In this document: piece after piece, positions 33,850 through 42,552 of the stretch
Layout of the letters: each line of letters opens with the position of its first letter
Numbering within the stretch: the first letter of the stretch is position 1
Notes under the pieces: generated by a model
Databases searched by the model: none
What the model was told of the DNA's origin: nothing
What the model saw: only the letters and a program-made list of their open reading frames with translations
Program-made: the position numbers and the translations under genes
Assembly: GCA_014653535.1 (NCBI GenBank)
Contig: JACWEK010000003.1
Coordinates: forward strand, 1-64,000
Source of the DNA: Pelagibacterales bacterium SAG-MED43
Lineage (GTDB): Bacteria; Pseudomonadota; Alphaproteobacteria; Pelagibacterales; Pelagibacteraceae
Length of the DNA stretch: 64,000 nt
Reading direction: 5' to 3'

Positions 33850-34566
33850 TTATAAAATTTTTTTTAATTCTTCATATTCAACAATATTCATTAATTTGTT
33901 TGGATCTTGATGGTACTCTTCGAATTTTAACTCCCTATAATTGTTTCTTGGGTAATTTAATAAATTTTTATTAGGTCTTTTAAAAATAACTCCAATTCCA
34001 AAGTCTGCATAACAAGTGTAAACATCTAGGTTTTTATCTGTTCTACATTCAACTATTGCTTTCCAAACATCACCATTCCATGTCCATTGACATCTAGGAG
34101 TCGCTTGTTCATAAAAATTATTGGGAAGACAATCATGCAATAAAATAATTCCATTTTCATTAAGAAATTTCAGAGAATTTTTAATATCTTTTTTAACTTG
34201 GTCATATGTATGCAAACCATCAATAAAAACACAATCAAAAAATTCTTTATTTCCAAAAAAGAACTGATCGCTTGTAAGTCTTATAGTTCCACCAGAAACT
34301 GGATCTACTCCAATTTTATGCTTTATGTTTATTGCATTAAATAGTTCATCATCGAAACAACCTATCTCAAGGTATTTTGAATATTTTTTCAAATCAATGA
34401 TATCTTGAACAATATATTTTCTATTTTTTTTTAAGGTAAAATCAAATCCAATATCTTTTAAACCTTTGTTGTTAAAAAATTTATGATAATAAAAAAAAAT
34501 TTTTAATATTTTTTCACTATTTAACAGTCTTATAATTTTTTTCTGTATAAATTTTTTAATTATCAT
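33850..34566 (-). CDS. Class I SAM-dependent methyltransferase
   Basis: 238 residues. Motif I region KYLEIGCFDDELFNAI near residue 70, then motif II-like FDCVFIDGLHTYDQVKKDI near residue 120 and ENGIILLHDCLPNN near residue 142, the signature of the Methyltransf_24 type. These enzymes often modify sugars or glycan-linked groups. C-terminal half has TPRCQWTWNGDVWKAIVE. It is the downstream partner of moaB on the same strand, 6 bases apart. Acceptor unknown. Confidence 0.8.
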   Translation of the reverse strand: MIIKKFIQKKIIRLLNSEKILKIFFYYHKFFNNKGLKDIGFDFTLKKNRKYIVQDIIDLKKYSKYLEIGCFDDELFNAINIKHKIGVDPVSGGTIRLTSDQFFFGNKEFFDCVFIDGLHTYDQVKKDIKNSLKFLNENGIILLHDCLPNNFYEQATPRCQWTWNGDVWKAIVECRTDKNLDVYTCYADFGIGVIFKRPNKNLLNYPRNNYRELKFEEYHQDPNKLMNIVEYEELKKIL

Positions 34567-34572
34567 TTAAAG

Positions 34573-35073
34573 TCATTTTTCTTTCAACCTTGGTAGCAAT
34601 TCTATAAAATTACATGGTTTATTATTTATATCTAACTGGTATTTTAAAATTCCATCCCAAGCATCTGTAACTCCACCAGAAGATCCTGGTAGTGCAAATA
34701 TATATTTGCCGTTTGCTAAAACAGCACAAGCTCTTGATTGAATTGACGAAGTTCCAACTGTTTTAAGGCTTAGATATCTAAAAATTTCACCAAAGCCAGG
34801 TATATGCTTATCTGCTATCTCGTTGAGAGCTTCTGGTGTTATATCACGACCCGTTAAACCAGTGCCACCTGTTGTGATGATGACATCTATCTGATTATTT
34901 TTAAGCCATTCCTTAAGAATAGTAATAATATCCTCTTTGTTATCTTTGCAAATTTTCCTATCAATCAAATTATGACTAGCTTCATTTATTTTTTGAACAA
35001 GAGTCGAACCTGACTTATCATTATCAATAGTTCTTGTATCAGTTACAGTTAGTAATGCTATATTCACTTTCAT
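34573..35073 (-). CDS. moaB: Molybdenum cofactor biosynthesis protein MoaB
   Basis: 166 residues of the MoaB/Mog fold. Seen: LLTVTDTRTIDNDKSGSTLV at residues 7-26 (key words TDTRT and DKSG), DVIITTGGTGLTGRDITPEAL near residues 68-88, and FALPGSSGGVTDAWDGIL near the end. It adenylylates molybdopterin before molybdate insertion. The only visible Mo enzyme here is MsrP, 4 kb away. It diverges from the TauE/SafE permease at 35087 with 13 bases between starts. Confidence 0.92.
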   Translation of the reverse strand: MKVNIALLTVTDTRTIDNDKSGSTLVQKINEASHNLIDRKICKDNKEDIITILKEWLKNNQIDVIITTGGTGLTGRDITPEALNEIADKHIPGFGEIFRYLSLKTVGTSSIQSRACAVLANGKYIFALPGSSGGVTDAWDGILKYQLDINNKPCNFIELLPRLKEK

Positions 35074-35086
35074 AAAAAATTTTAAG

Positions 35087-35830
35087 ATGATTATATTATC
35101 AATATTATTTTTAATAACAGCTATTTTATATTCAAGTGTCGGTTTTGGGGGTGGGTCTACTTATTTAGCTTTATTATTAATATGGGAAATTCCTTATTAT
35201 ATTTTTCCAATAATAGCATTGTTATGTAATATCATTGTTGTCACTGGAAACTCTATAAATTATATAGCTTCTGGAAATTTAAATTCTAAAATTTTAGTTC
35301 CTTATCTAATTGGGTCTGTTCCTTTCGCTTTTATTGGAGGGTCAATAAATTTAGACAAAAATATTTTTGAAATAATTTTATTTATTGTACTTAGTTTAGC
35401 CAGTATTCTTTTATTAATCAGTCATAATTCTTATGAAAATAATTTTAAAATAAGAATTATTCCAAAATATATCTCGATCTTAATTGGATCATTATTGGGT
35501 TTAATATCTGGAATCGTTGGAATTGGTGGTGGAATTTTTTTAAGTCCTATTCTGTTTCTGTTGAAAGCAGGATATCCAAGACAAATAGCCACGATAGCCT
35601 CATTGTTTATCTTAATAAATTCAATCTCTGGAGTTATAGGCCAACTTACAAAACAAAATGTAATAAGTGGTATATTAGACTACTGGCCTTTATTTATTTT
35701 AGTTTTGCTAGGTGGTCAAATTGGTAATTTTTTAAATCTCAAGATTTTCTCTAATAAATTACTTGCAATTATAACCTCTGGACTAGTTATGTTTGTAGCT
35801 ATAAGAATTGGCTTAAAAATTTATTCATAA
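35087..35830 (+). CDS. TauE/SafE family membrane permease
   Basis: 247 residues and about eight hydrophobic segments in two repeats. Seen: SSVGFGGGSTYLALLL near residue 17 and its repeat counterpart GIVGIGGGIFLSPILFLL near residue 145, the glycine-rich signature of the family. Members export sulfite, sulfoacetate or other sulfur-organic acids. Given the sulfonate genes at 5-16 kb, sulfite removal is a plausible role, but it is not adjacent to them. Start codons with divergent moaB are only 13 bases apart. Confidence 0.87.
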   Translation: MIILSILFLITAILYSSVGFGGGSTYLALLLIWEIPYYIFPIIALLCNIIVVTGNSINYIASGNLNSKILVPYLIGSVPFAFIGGSINLDKNIFEIILFIVLSLASILLLISHNSYENNFKIRIIPKYISILIGSLLGLISGIVGIGGGIFLSPILFLLKAGYPRQIATIASLFILINSISGVIGQLTKQNVISGILDYWPLFILVLLGGQIGNFLNLKIFSNKLLAIITSGLVMFVAIRIGLKIYS

Positions 35831-35860
35831 AATTATAATTACTTAGATGAACGATTAGTT

Positions 35861-36460
35861 ATGAAAAATATTAAACCTTTTGGTCCAACTATTGGTGTTA
35901 CTAAAATCAAAAAAAATTTAATTAAAAAATTAAATAATGAGTTTGATTTAAAATCAACTTCAAGAAAAAAAGATTATTCCTCAAAACTTGTTAGTCAGAT
36001 AAAAAATGAGATTTTGTTCTCAAAAAAATTTGTTGAAAAGCATATCAGTAAAGATTTAAAAATATTAATTAAAAAGTTTTTAATCAAGGAGAAGATTAAA
36101 AAAGTTACGCATATAAAAATTTTAAACTTTTGGGTAGTTAGACAATTTAAAGGTGAATACAATCCTATTCATTATCACCAAGGTGATATATCAGGCGTAG
36201 GTTACATCAAAGTTCCTAAATTTATTTTATCTAATAAGAAAGTAAAACACAAAAAAGATTCAACAAATGGTACTATTGATTTTATTAATGGACAAAAAGC
36301 TTTTTTAAGTAAATGCATTCACAATGAAAAACCAAAAGTCGGAAAGTTAATTCTTTTTCCAAATTATTTAATGCATACTGTTTATCCTTTTAATATTGAA
36401 GGTGAAAGAAGATCTTTTTCATTTAACGCTAAATTATCCTTTATAAAAACTAAAAAATAA
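35861..36460 (+). CDS. 2OG-Fe(II) oxygenase-like protein
   Basis: 199 residues. The C-terminal half has the double-stranded beta-helix signs of TIGR02466-type oxygenases: NPIHYHQGDISGVGYIKVP near residue 105 (histidine and aspartate as iron ligands), LFPNYLMHTVYPF near residue 168 with the distal histidine, and ERRSFSFNAKL supplying the 2-oxoglutarate-binding arginine. The N-terminal 90 residues are lysine-rich and helical. Possibly hydroxylates a protein or small metabolite. Followed 12 bases later by the homocysteine methyltransferase gene, so the two may be co-expressed. Confidence 0.75.
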   Translation: MKNIKPFGPTIGVTKIKKNLIKKLNNEFDLKSTSRKKDYSSKLVSQIKNEILFSKKFVEKHISKDLKILIKKFLIKEKIKKVTHIKILNFWVVRQFKGEYNPIHYHQGDISGVGYIKVPKFILSNKKVKHKKDSTNGTIDFINGQKAFLSKCIHNEKPKVGKLILFPNYLMHTVYPFNIEGERRSFSFNAKLSFIKTKK

Positions 36461-36472
36461 GAGAAATAAATT

Positions 36473-37378
36473 TTGGATTTAAATTTTTTTAGAAAAATTA
36501 GAGTTTTAGATGGTGGGATGGGCCAAGAACTTTTGGCTAGAGGTGTTGAGGCTAATGGAACACTTTGGAGTGTAAATGCATTATTGCAAAAAAAATATCA
36601 TGAACTAGTATTGAATACTCATTTAGATTTTATTAAATCTGGAGCAGAAGTAATTGTAACTACAACATTTACTGCAAGGAGAAAAAGATTAAGAGAAAAT
36701 AATATTGAAAACAAATTTGAATATTTGAATAAAATAGCTGGAGAAATTGCTTTAAAGACAAAAAAAAAATTTCCTAATACTCTCATAGCGGGAGGATTGC
36801 CTCCACAAAATTTTACATATCAAGCAGATGATAGAAATGAAGAAGAAATAAAAAATAATTTTCAAGAGCAAGCTAGAATACTTAATCCTTATATTGATTT
36901 TTTTTATTTTGATGTTTTGAGTAGTTTAAAAGAGATTAAGTGTGGAATTGAGGCTATTAAAGAATTTAAAAAACCATATTTAATAGGTATTCATATATCT
37001 GAAGGAACAAGATTACCAAATGGTGATAAAATTTCAGATGTTAAAAAAATAATAAACAATCAATTACTTGGAATAATGTTATCATGTGTCTCACCTGAGA
37101 ATTTTCAACAAAATTTAAGTGAACTAAAAAGCCTCAGAGTTCCATTTGGATTTAAATTAAACGCTTATATCACAACTAATACTAGTTACTCAGAAAACTA
37201 TCTTAAAAGTAAAACTGGTAATCCAGCTGAAGTGTTGGGTAAAAGAAAGGATCTAACCCCAGAAAATATGGGTAGGTTTGCCGGAATATTTAAGAATGCT
37301 GGAGCAACTATATTCGGTGGATGTTGCGAAACAACGCCAGCTCATATAAAAGAATTATCAAAACTTGCTAAAAAATAA
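36473..37378 (+). CDS. Homocysteine S-methyltransferase family protein
   Basis: 301 residues from a TTG start at 36473; no ATG lies before the conserved opening VLDGGMGQELLARG. Seen: TTTFTARRKRLREN, ISEGTRLPNGD, the zinc cysteine in MLSCVSPENF near residue 203, and the paired zinc cysteines in FGGCCETTPAHI near residue 286, so the metal site is complete. Members move a methyl group from S-methylmethionine, betaine or dimethylsulfoniopropionate to homocysteine. In SAR11-type cells DMSP or betaine are reasonable donors, but MmuM-like S-methylmethionine use is equally possible. Confidence 0.85.
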   Translation: MDLNFFRKIRVLDGGMGQELLARGVEANGTLWSVNALLQKKYHELVLNTHLDFIKSGAEVIVTTTFTARRKRLRENNIENKFEYLNKIAGEIALKTKKKFPNTLIAGGLPPQNFTYQADDRNEEEIKNNFQEQARILNPYIDFFYFDVLSSLKEIKCGIEAIKEFKKPYLIGIHISEGTRLPNGDKISDVKKIINNQLLGIMLSCVSPENFQQNLSELKSLRVPFGFKLNAYITTNTSYSENYLKSKTGNPAEVLGKRKDLTPENMGRFAGIFKNAGATIFGGCCETTPAHIKELSKLAKK

Positions 37379-37404
37379 AAAGCATTAATTACTTTTAATT
37401 TATA

Positions 37405-38310
37405 ATGCATAGCCTTGAAAATATTACAGTTATAATAGTTACCTACTTAACTCAAAAAGACATATTGATTAATTGTCTTAATTCAATTGATAACAGAGTT
37501 AAGATAAAGATAGTAGAAAACTCGCAAAATTTTAAACTCAAAAATGAAATATTGTCTAATTTTAATAATGTGGAAATTTTTTGTACTGGTGAAAATCTTG
37601 GATATGGAAAGGGAAACAATTTTGGATTAAAATTGACTAAGACTGATTACGCTTTAATTTTAAATCCAGATCTAACTTGTGATAATGCTTTTTTTTCAAA
37701 TATTACAAAGGTATTAGAGGATACTAATGATTTTACAATAATTGGTTGCCAATATCAAAAAGACAAAATTTTTTTGCCTGCAGGTTTTTTTGATAAAAAA
37801 AAAAATCAAGAATTTGCAAAAAATTTTCATAATAAAAAAATAAAAGATTTAGAAAAAGTTGATTGGGTTACAGGATGTTCAATGCTTATAAACCTCAAAA
37901 AATTTAATAATAAAGAAGTTTTTGATAAAAACTTTTTTTTATATTTTGAAGAATTTGATTTATGTAAATCTATTATTGATAAAGGTGAGAATGTTTATAC
38001 TTCTAAATTTTTAAAAATTAATCATCTTGGATTTCAAAGTTCTCTAGATGAAAACTTAAAAAATAAACATAGTATTAACAGAATGAGAGAATGGCATTGG
38101 ATGTGGTCAAGTTTTTATTTTTATAAAAAAAACTACAGCTACATAAAAGCTTTAAGTAAAATGTTAGGAAAATTGATAAGATCATTTTTCAAATTTAATT
38201 ATTATTTTTTAACTCTTCAAAAGGAAAACAAAGAAAAATATTTTTATAGATTTTTAGGTATTTTAAACGGTATGATAGGACGATCTTCTTTTTTTAGAGA
38301 TGAGATATAA
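37405..38310 (+). CDS. Glycosyltransferase family 2
   Basis: 301 residues. GT-A fold: ITVIIVTYLTQKDILINCLNSI at residues 7-28 (key words TVIIVTY), ENLGYGKGNNFGLKLT near residue 60, the DxD-equivalent ALILNPDLTCD near residue 85, and WVTGCSMLINLKKFN with FLYFEEFDLCKSI around residue 180, all typical of rhamnosyltransferase-like GT2 enzymes. It ends with a basic helical tail that may sit on the membrane. It is isolated from the polysaccharide genes at the left of the window. Donor and acceptor unknown. Confidence 0.85.
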   Translation: MHSLENITVIIVTYLTQKDILINCLNSIDNRVKIKIVENSQNFKLKNEILSNFNNVEIFCTGENLGYGKGNNFGLKLTKTDYALILNPDLTCDNAFFSNITKVLEDTNDFTIIGCQYQKDKIFLPAGFFDKKKNQEFAKNFHNKKIKDLEKVDWVTGCSMLINLKKFNNKEVFDKNFFLYFEEFDLCKSIIDKGENVYTSKFLKINHLGFQSSLDENLKNKHSINRMREWHWMWSSFYFYKKNYSYIKALSKMLGKLIRSFFKFNYYFLTLQKENKEKYFYRFLGILNGMIGRSSFFRDEI

Positions 38311-38312
38311 AT

Positions 38313-39185
38313 TTATCTAGCCTTTTTAACAAAATAGATACCAATACAAACAGCAATTAAAGAAATTAATACTTTTAAAGTTATTAATTCATTTAAGAAT
38401 ATAAAGCTTAAAATCGTGCCAAAAATTGGGATTAAGTATGACACTTGAGATTGAAATATAAGACCGTTATTCTTTAAAATTCTAAATCTTAATAACCAAG
38501 CAAATCCAGTTGGAATAACACCTAAATATATTACTGATATTAAAGAGTCAGTTCTTGGAATTGATTGCCAGGGTTGTTCTATTAAGATTACTAATGGTAT
38601 TAAAATTATAATTGCCCAAATTAGTATTGAACCTGTTACATTTTCATTTTTTTTCTTACTAATTTTTAAAGTTAAAACTCCTCCAATTACATAACAAGTT
38701 GAGCCAAGTAAAATTAACAAAGCTGAATTGAAGTTGTTTTCATCAATTAAAATATTATCTGAAAATAGAAATACAATTCCTGAAAACCCAATTAAAATTC
38801 CTAATGTTTTGATTAAATTAAATTTTTCATTTTTAGTATAAAAATGACCTAATACTGTTGAGCTCAACGGTGTAGTGGACATCAAAATTGCTGCTAAATT
38901 ACTTTGAACTGATTTTACCCCATAAGCTATTAAAAAGAATGGAGCTACTAAATTTATAAATCCTATCATTGCAAACCAATGCCAATCTTTTGAAAAAGCT
39001 TCAATTTTGATATTTTTGTAATAACAAAGAAATAAAACTGGAATTGCCCCAAATAAAACTCTTAAAAACGCAATAGTAATAGGTCCAAAAGAATATGTAG
39101 CAATCTTAATATTAAAAAATGCAGAAGCCCAAATCAAGGCTAACAAGGTTAATAATATGTAATCAATTAATTTTGGTTGTCTCAT
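38313..39185 (-). CDS. EamA/DMT family transporter
   Basis: 290 residues, ten membrane helices in two EamA repeats. Seen: ALIWASAFFNIKIATYSFGPITIAFLRVLFG (key words WASAFF and FLRVLFG) in repeat one and VIPTGFAWLLRFRILK plus SYLIPIFGTILSFIFLNE in repeat two. The family exports or imports metabolites such as amino acids or nucleosides; substrate cannot be predicted. Its start overlaps the end of the YbaK-like gene by four bases (ATGA), so the two are co-translated. Confidence 0.88.
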   Translation of the reverse strand: MRQPKLIDYILLTLLALIWASAFFNIKIATYSFGPITIAFLRVLFGAIPVLFLCYYKNIKIEAFSKDWHWFAMIGFINLVAPFFLIAYGVKSVQSNLAAILMSTTPLSSTVLGHFYTKNEKFNLIKTLGILIGFSGIVFLFSDNILIDENNFNSALLILLGSTCYVIGGVLTLKISKKKNENVTGSILIWAIIILIPLVILIEQPWQSIPRTDSLISVIYLGVIPTGFAWLLRFRILKNNGLIFQSQVSYLIPIFGTILSFIFLNELITLKVLISLIAVCIGIYFVKKAR

Positions 39186-39664
39186 TCTGTTAATTCTTCA
39201 ATTTCACCAAAAGTTAATTTTAATAAATTTTTATATTCTATTTTGAAAATACAATTTGGGTGACCTGCCGCAGCAAAAACATATTCAAATCTTTCTAAAC
39301 TTTTATCAACAAATATTTTTACTTTATGTAAGTGTCCTACTGGTGAAACACCTCCTATTGTATAGCCTGTAATTCTTTTAACATCTTCAGGTTTCGCCAA
39401 TGAAACATTTTTTTCATCTAAAATTTTCTTAAGTTTATTTAATGAACATCTTTTGTCTCCAGAAACCAGACAAAGAGCAAAATTTCCATCAAAACTGAAA
39501 AGTAGACTCTTAACTATTGCTCCAACGTTACAACCTAAAGCTGTAGCTGCATCTTGGGCTGTCCTTGCAGTTTGTTCCAAACAGATGATTATAAGATCAG
39601 GATCAAAATCTTTAATTGATTTTGCTGCTCTTTTAACTGGTTCTTTATTCAGTAATGGGTTCAT
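39182..39664 (-). CDS. YbaK/aminoacyl-tRNA deacylase family protein
   Basis: 160 residues. The YbaK fold is recognisable from TAQDAATALGCNVGAIVKSLLF near residue 36 (key words GCNVGAIVKSL), LVSGDKRCSLNKLKKIL, and TGYTIGGVSPVGHL near residue 107, the substrate-pocket GxxxGGVSPxGH motif. Members hydrolyse misacylated tRNA, typically Cys- or Ala-tRNA(Pro). It is the upstream gene of a two-gene unit with the EamA transporter and divergent from glnA. Confidence 0.85.
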   Translation of the reverse strand: MNPLLNKEPVKRAAKSIKDFDPDLIIICLEQTARTAQDAATALGCNVGAIVKSLLFSFDGNFALCLVSGDKRCSLNKLKKILDEKNVSLAKPEDVKRITGYTIGGVSPVGHLHKVKIFVDKSLERFEYVFAAAGHPNCIFKIEYKNLLKLTFGEIEELTE

Positions 39665-39690
39665 AGATTTTAAATAATTATTTTATTAAT

Positions 39691-39738
39691 ATTGCATAAA
39701 TAACGTACTTATGTGAAAATTGCATAGGTGTTATTTAT
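39691..39738 (+). promoter_or_regulatory. Repeat-containing region upstream of glnA
   Basis: The 139-base gap between ybaK and glnA contains a direct repeat ATTGCATA (39691-39698 and 39719-39726) and an inverted 9-bp pair ATAAATAAC (39696-39704) / GTTATTTAT (39730-39738). Such phased repeats could bind a nitrogen regulator or form a leader stem. No NtrC/sigma54 -24/-12 element is evident. Interpretation is tentative. Confidence 0.3.
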
Positions 39739-39803
39739 TAAATAAGCAATATTTTTCGTCATTATTTTGTTAATTACGACCTTAAATTTATACAGGAGAC
39801 TAA

Positions 39804-41210
39804 ATGAGCGCATCAAATGTTTTAAAATATATTAAAGAAAAAGAAGCTGAATTTGTAGACCTTAGATTTACCGACCCACGGGGCAAGCTTCAGCATTTAA
39901 CGATGGATGTAACTGTTGTTGATGAAGATATGTTAAACGATGGTGTATTCTTCGACGGTTCATCAATCGCTGGCTGGAAAGCAATTAATGAGTCTGACAT
40001 GATTTTAAAACCTGATACAGCAAGAATGTTTATGGATCCATTTACATCACATAACACGGTAGTATTATTTTGTGATATTCTTGATGCTGTAAAAAAATCT
40101 CCTTATGAAAGAGACCCGAGAGGAGTTGCGAAAAAAGCTGAGGAATATTTAAAATCATCAGGAATTGGAGATAAAGCTTTTTTTGGTCCTGAGCCTGAAT
40201 TTTTTGTATTTGATGATGTAAGAATTAAAAATGATATGAATGAATGTGGTTTTAAAATTGATAGTAAAGAAGGTCCTTATAATTCTGGTAAAGAATATGA
40301 AAATGGTAATATGGGACACAGACCACCAGTTAAGGGTGGATATTTTCCAGTTCCTCCAGTTGATAGTGAACAAGATATGAGAGGTGAATATTTAAAAAAT
40401 TTGAAAGAAGTTGGTATAAAAGTTGAGAAACATCATCATGAAGTAGCTCCAAGCCAACATGAGCTAGGTATGTATTTTGGAACATTAGTTGATCAAGCTG
40501 ACAACGTTCAATTATATAAATATGTAGTTCAAATGGTAACTCATTCTTTTGGTAAAACTGCTACATTTATGCCTAAACCAGTTGCAGGAGATAATGGATC
40601 AGGTATGCATATTCATCAATCTATTTGGAAAGGAGAGACACCAGTATTTTCTGGTGATGCCTATGCAGGTTTATCTGAAACTGCATTACATTATATTGGA
40701 GGTATTTTAAAACATGCAAAGGCAATAAATGCTTTCGCAAATTCAACGACTAATAGCTATAAAAGATTAGTTCCTGGATTTGAAGCACCTGTATTATTAG
40801 CATACTCTGCAAGGAATAGATCTGCATCATGCAGAATACCAATTACATTAAGTAAGAAAGGGGCAAGGTGTGAAATTAGATTTCCTGATGCTTCTGGTAA
40901 TCCATATTTAACATTTGCAGCAATGCTAATGGCTGGTCTTGATGGAATAAAAAATAAAATACATCCAGGTGAGTCATTTGATAAAGATCTTTACGATCTT
41001 CCTGCAGAAGAGGTTAAAGCTATCCCAACTGTATGTGGATCATTAAGAGAAGCGATGGAAAGTCTGGACAAAGATAGAGAGTTTTTAACTCAAGGTGGAG
41101 TATTTACGGATGATCAAATTGATGCATACATTGCATTGAAGTTTGAGGAAATTCACAAGTTTGAACATGCTCCTCATCCTGTAGAATTCGAGATGTATTA
41201 TAGCAGTTAG
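39804..41210 (+). CDS. glnA: Glutamine synthetase type I
   Basis: 468 residues, the normal GSI length. Seen: [18 protein letters not shown] near residues 47-66, [12 protein letters not shown] near residue 126, [13 protein letters not shown] near residue 210, [14 protein letters not shown] near residue 262, NRSASCRIP near residue 342, and the adenylylation tyrosine in DLYDLPAEE near residue 395, so it may be controlled by GlnE if the cell has it. It assimilates ammonium, including that freed by Ald. Good ribosome binding site (AGGAGAC). Ends one base before the convergent small gene at 41211. Confidence 0.97.
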   Translation: MSASNVLKYIKEKEAEFVDLRFTDPRGKLQHLTMDVTVVDEDMLNDGVFFDGSSIAGWKAINESDMILKPDTARMFMDPFTSHNTVVLFCDILDAVKKSPYERDPRGVAKKAEEYLKSSGIGDKAFFGPEPEFFVFDDVRIKNDMNECGFKIDSKEGPYNSGKEYENGNMGHRPPVKGGYFPVPPVDSEQDMRGEYLKNLKEVGIKVEKHHHEVAPSQHELGMYFGTLVDQADNVQLYKYVVQMVTHSFGKTATFMPKPVAGDNGSGMHIHQSIWKGETPVFSGDAYAGLSETALHYIGGILKHAKAINAFANSTTNSYKRLVPGFEAPVLLAYSARNRSASCRIPITLSKKGARCEIRFPDASGNPYLTFAAMLMAGLDGIKNKIHPGESFDKDLYDLPAEEVKAIPTVCGSLREAMESLDKDREFLTQGGVFTDDQIDAYIALKFEEIHKFEHAPHPVEFEMYYSS

Positions 41211-41381
41211 TTATTGTCTAGTTGTAGCTACCGTATCTTTGTTAACACCTTTTTTAACAACGTAATCTTGTGTGCCATTAGCACCAGTATCTACTTCTTT
41301 ACGGAGATCTTTAAAAAAAGATTTTTCTTTTAAAGAATTTTTTAGCCCTTTAACTAGATTCTTAAATTCAAATTTATTCAT
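41211..41381 (-). CDS. Small hypothetical protein
   Basis: 56 residues from the ATG at 41381 (MNKFEFKNLVKGLKNSL); the frame extends 16 codons further upstream, but the extra residues look like untranslated DNA. Basic helical first half, then KEVDTGANGTQDYVVKKGVNKDTVATTRQ (key word TGANGTQDYV). No signal peptide or membrane helix. I recognise no family. Its stop codon abuts the glnA stop on the other strand. Upstream at 41400-41435 the word ATGCA recurs three times in an A+T-rich stretch that may be its promoter. Coding status is moderately likely. Confidence 0.5.
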   Translation of the reverse strand: MNKFEFKNLVKGLKNSLKEKSFFKDLRKEVDTGANGTQDYVVKKGVNKDTVATTRQ

Positions 41382-41447
41382 AAGAGAATCATATACTAGA
41401 TATGCATATAATGCAATACTGATATGCAACTTATGGGATGCTAGTAT

Positions 41448-41783
41448 TTAATCTATTTTAAATGACTCACCGCAGCCACAACGCTCAGTTTCGTTTGGAT
41501 TATTAAATACAAAAGATGACGATAACTCCTCCTTTTTAAAGTCCATTTCTGTTCCTAGTAGATACATTACAGCAGCTGAATCAATGAAAACTTTCACTCC
41601 CTTTTCCTCTATGACTTCATCGTTTGGATTAACTTCTTTTGAATATTCCATTACATAAGACATGCCAGCACAACCACCAGATTTAACAGAAACTCTTACA
41701 CCAATTGAGTCTTGTTGAGCACTTGACATAATTTCCTTAATTCTTGTAGCTGCATTTTCACTTAGTTTAATTATAGGGCTCAT
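41448..41783 (-). CDS. sufA: A-type iron-sulfur carrier (SufA/IscA-like)
   Basis: 111 residues. The three cluster-binding cysteines are present: SGGCAGMSYVMEY near residue 37 and ERCGCGESF near residues 101-109. N-terminal ITLSENAATRIKEI-like opening is replaced by IKLSENAATRIKEIM. It receives an Fe-S cluster from the SufBCD scaffold and passes it to apoproteins. Last gene of the SUF operon; its ATG overlaps the stop of the SufT gene (TAATG). Cannot be told apart from ErpA by motif alone, but the location favours SufA. Confidence 0.9.
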   Translation of the reverse strand: MSPIIKLSENAATRIKEIMSSAQQDSIGVRVSVKSGGCAGMSYVMEYSKEVNPNDEVIEEKGVKVFIDSAAVMYLLGTEMDFKKEELSSSFVFNNPNETERCGCGESFKID

Positions 41784-42079
41784 TATAAATTTAACTCCAG
41801 CTTTGCGGCATCAGACATCATATCCTTGGTCCATGGGGGGTCCCAGACTAACTGAAGGTCTACATCATCAATACCATCGACTTGCATGGCACCCTCTTTA
41901 ACTTCTTTTGGTAAACTTTCAGCAACTGGACAATTTGGTGTTGTTAATGTCATTTTAATTTCAGCTTTGCGACCACTTACATTAATATTATAAATTAGGC
42001 CAAGTTCATAAATATTTACTGGTAACTCAGGATCATAAATTTTTCTTATTTCTTCAATAATTTTATTTTTTAATTCCAT
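41783..42079 (-). CDS. sufT: SufT/MIP18-family (DUF59) Fe-S assembly protein
   Basis: 98 residues of the DUF59 fold: IIEEIRKIYDPELPVNIYELGLIYNI (key words YDPELPVNIYELGLI), MTLTTPNCPVAESLPKEV near residue 48 with the conserved cysteine in PNCP, and LVWDPPWTKDMMSDAAKLEL at the end. SufT helps mature Fe-S proteins, especially lipoate synthase and aconitase, when SUF is the only system. Lies between sufU and sufA with tight spacing. Confidence 0.9.
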   Translation of the reverse strand: MELKNKIIEEIRKIYDPELPVNIYELGLIYNINVSGRKAEIKMTLTTPNCPVAESLPKEVKEGAMQVDGIDDVDLQLVWDPPWTKDMMSDAAKLELNL

Positions 42080-42087
42080 AAAATTTT

Positions 42088-42552
42088 TTATTTTTCTGTA
42101 CTTATTTCTTTTCCATCATTTTCTATAGCAGAAACAAGAGTATGCCAGGAAAGTGTAGCACATTTAACTCTCATTGGATACTGTTTTACTCCTGATAAAC
42201 ACATTAGTTTTGTTTTATCATCTTCTTTTAATAAATTTGTTTTTAGTTTTGGATTTTCTTTTATCATTCCTAAAAAATCATCAATGATTTCTTTAGCTTC
42301 ATTATCACTTTTACCTTTAATCAAATCTGTCATGATAGAAGCTGACGCCATTGAAATAGCACATCCACTGCCTTCAAATGATATATCTTCAACTTTTCTT
42401 TGATCATTTAATTTTAAATAAACATGCACATTATCTCCACATAATGGATTATGCCCTTTAGCATCTTTATTAAAATTATCTGTTTTTCCTAAATTTCTAG
42501 GGTTCTTACCATGCTCTAATATAATTTCTTGATATAATTCTTTTAAGTTCAT
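42088..42552 (-). CDS. sufU: SufU-type Fe-S assembly/sulfurtransferase protein
   Basis: 154 residues, IscU fold with the SufU insert. Seen: LYQEIILEHGKNPRNLG at residues 5-21, NPLCGDNVHVYL near residue 36 (Cys and Asp ligands), EGSGCAISMASASIM near residue 60, and YPMRVKCATLSWHTL near residue 125, giving all three cysteines and the aspartate that bind zinc in SufU. It accepts persulfide from SufS. Its start overlaps the end of sufS (ATGA). Presence of SufU, rather than SufE, as sulfur acceptor is notable but common in SAR11-like and many Gram-positive SUF operons. Confidence 0.92.
   Translation of the reverse strand: MNLKELYQEIILEHGKNPRNLGKTDNFNKDAKGHNPLCGDNVHVYLKLNDQRKVEDISFEGSGCAISMASASIMTDLIKGKSDNEAKEIIDDFLGMIKENPKLKTNLLKEDDKTKLMCLSGVKQYPMRVKCATLSWHTLVSAIENDGKEISTEK

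Noticed and set aside
39680-39803. glnA leader as a riboswitch (glnA-type or glycine)
   Set aside because: I could not find the conserved cores of known glutamine or glycine aptamers; only short repeats are visible.
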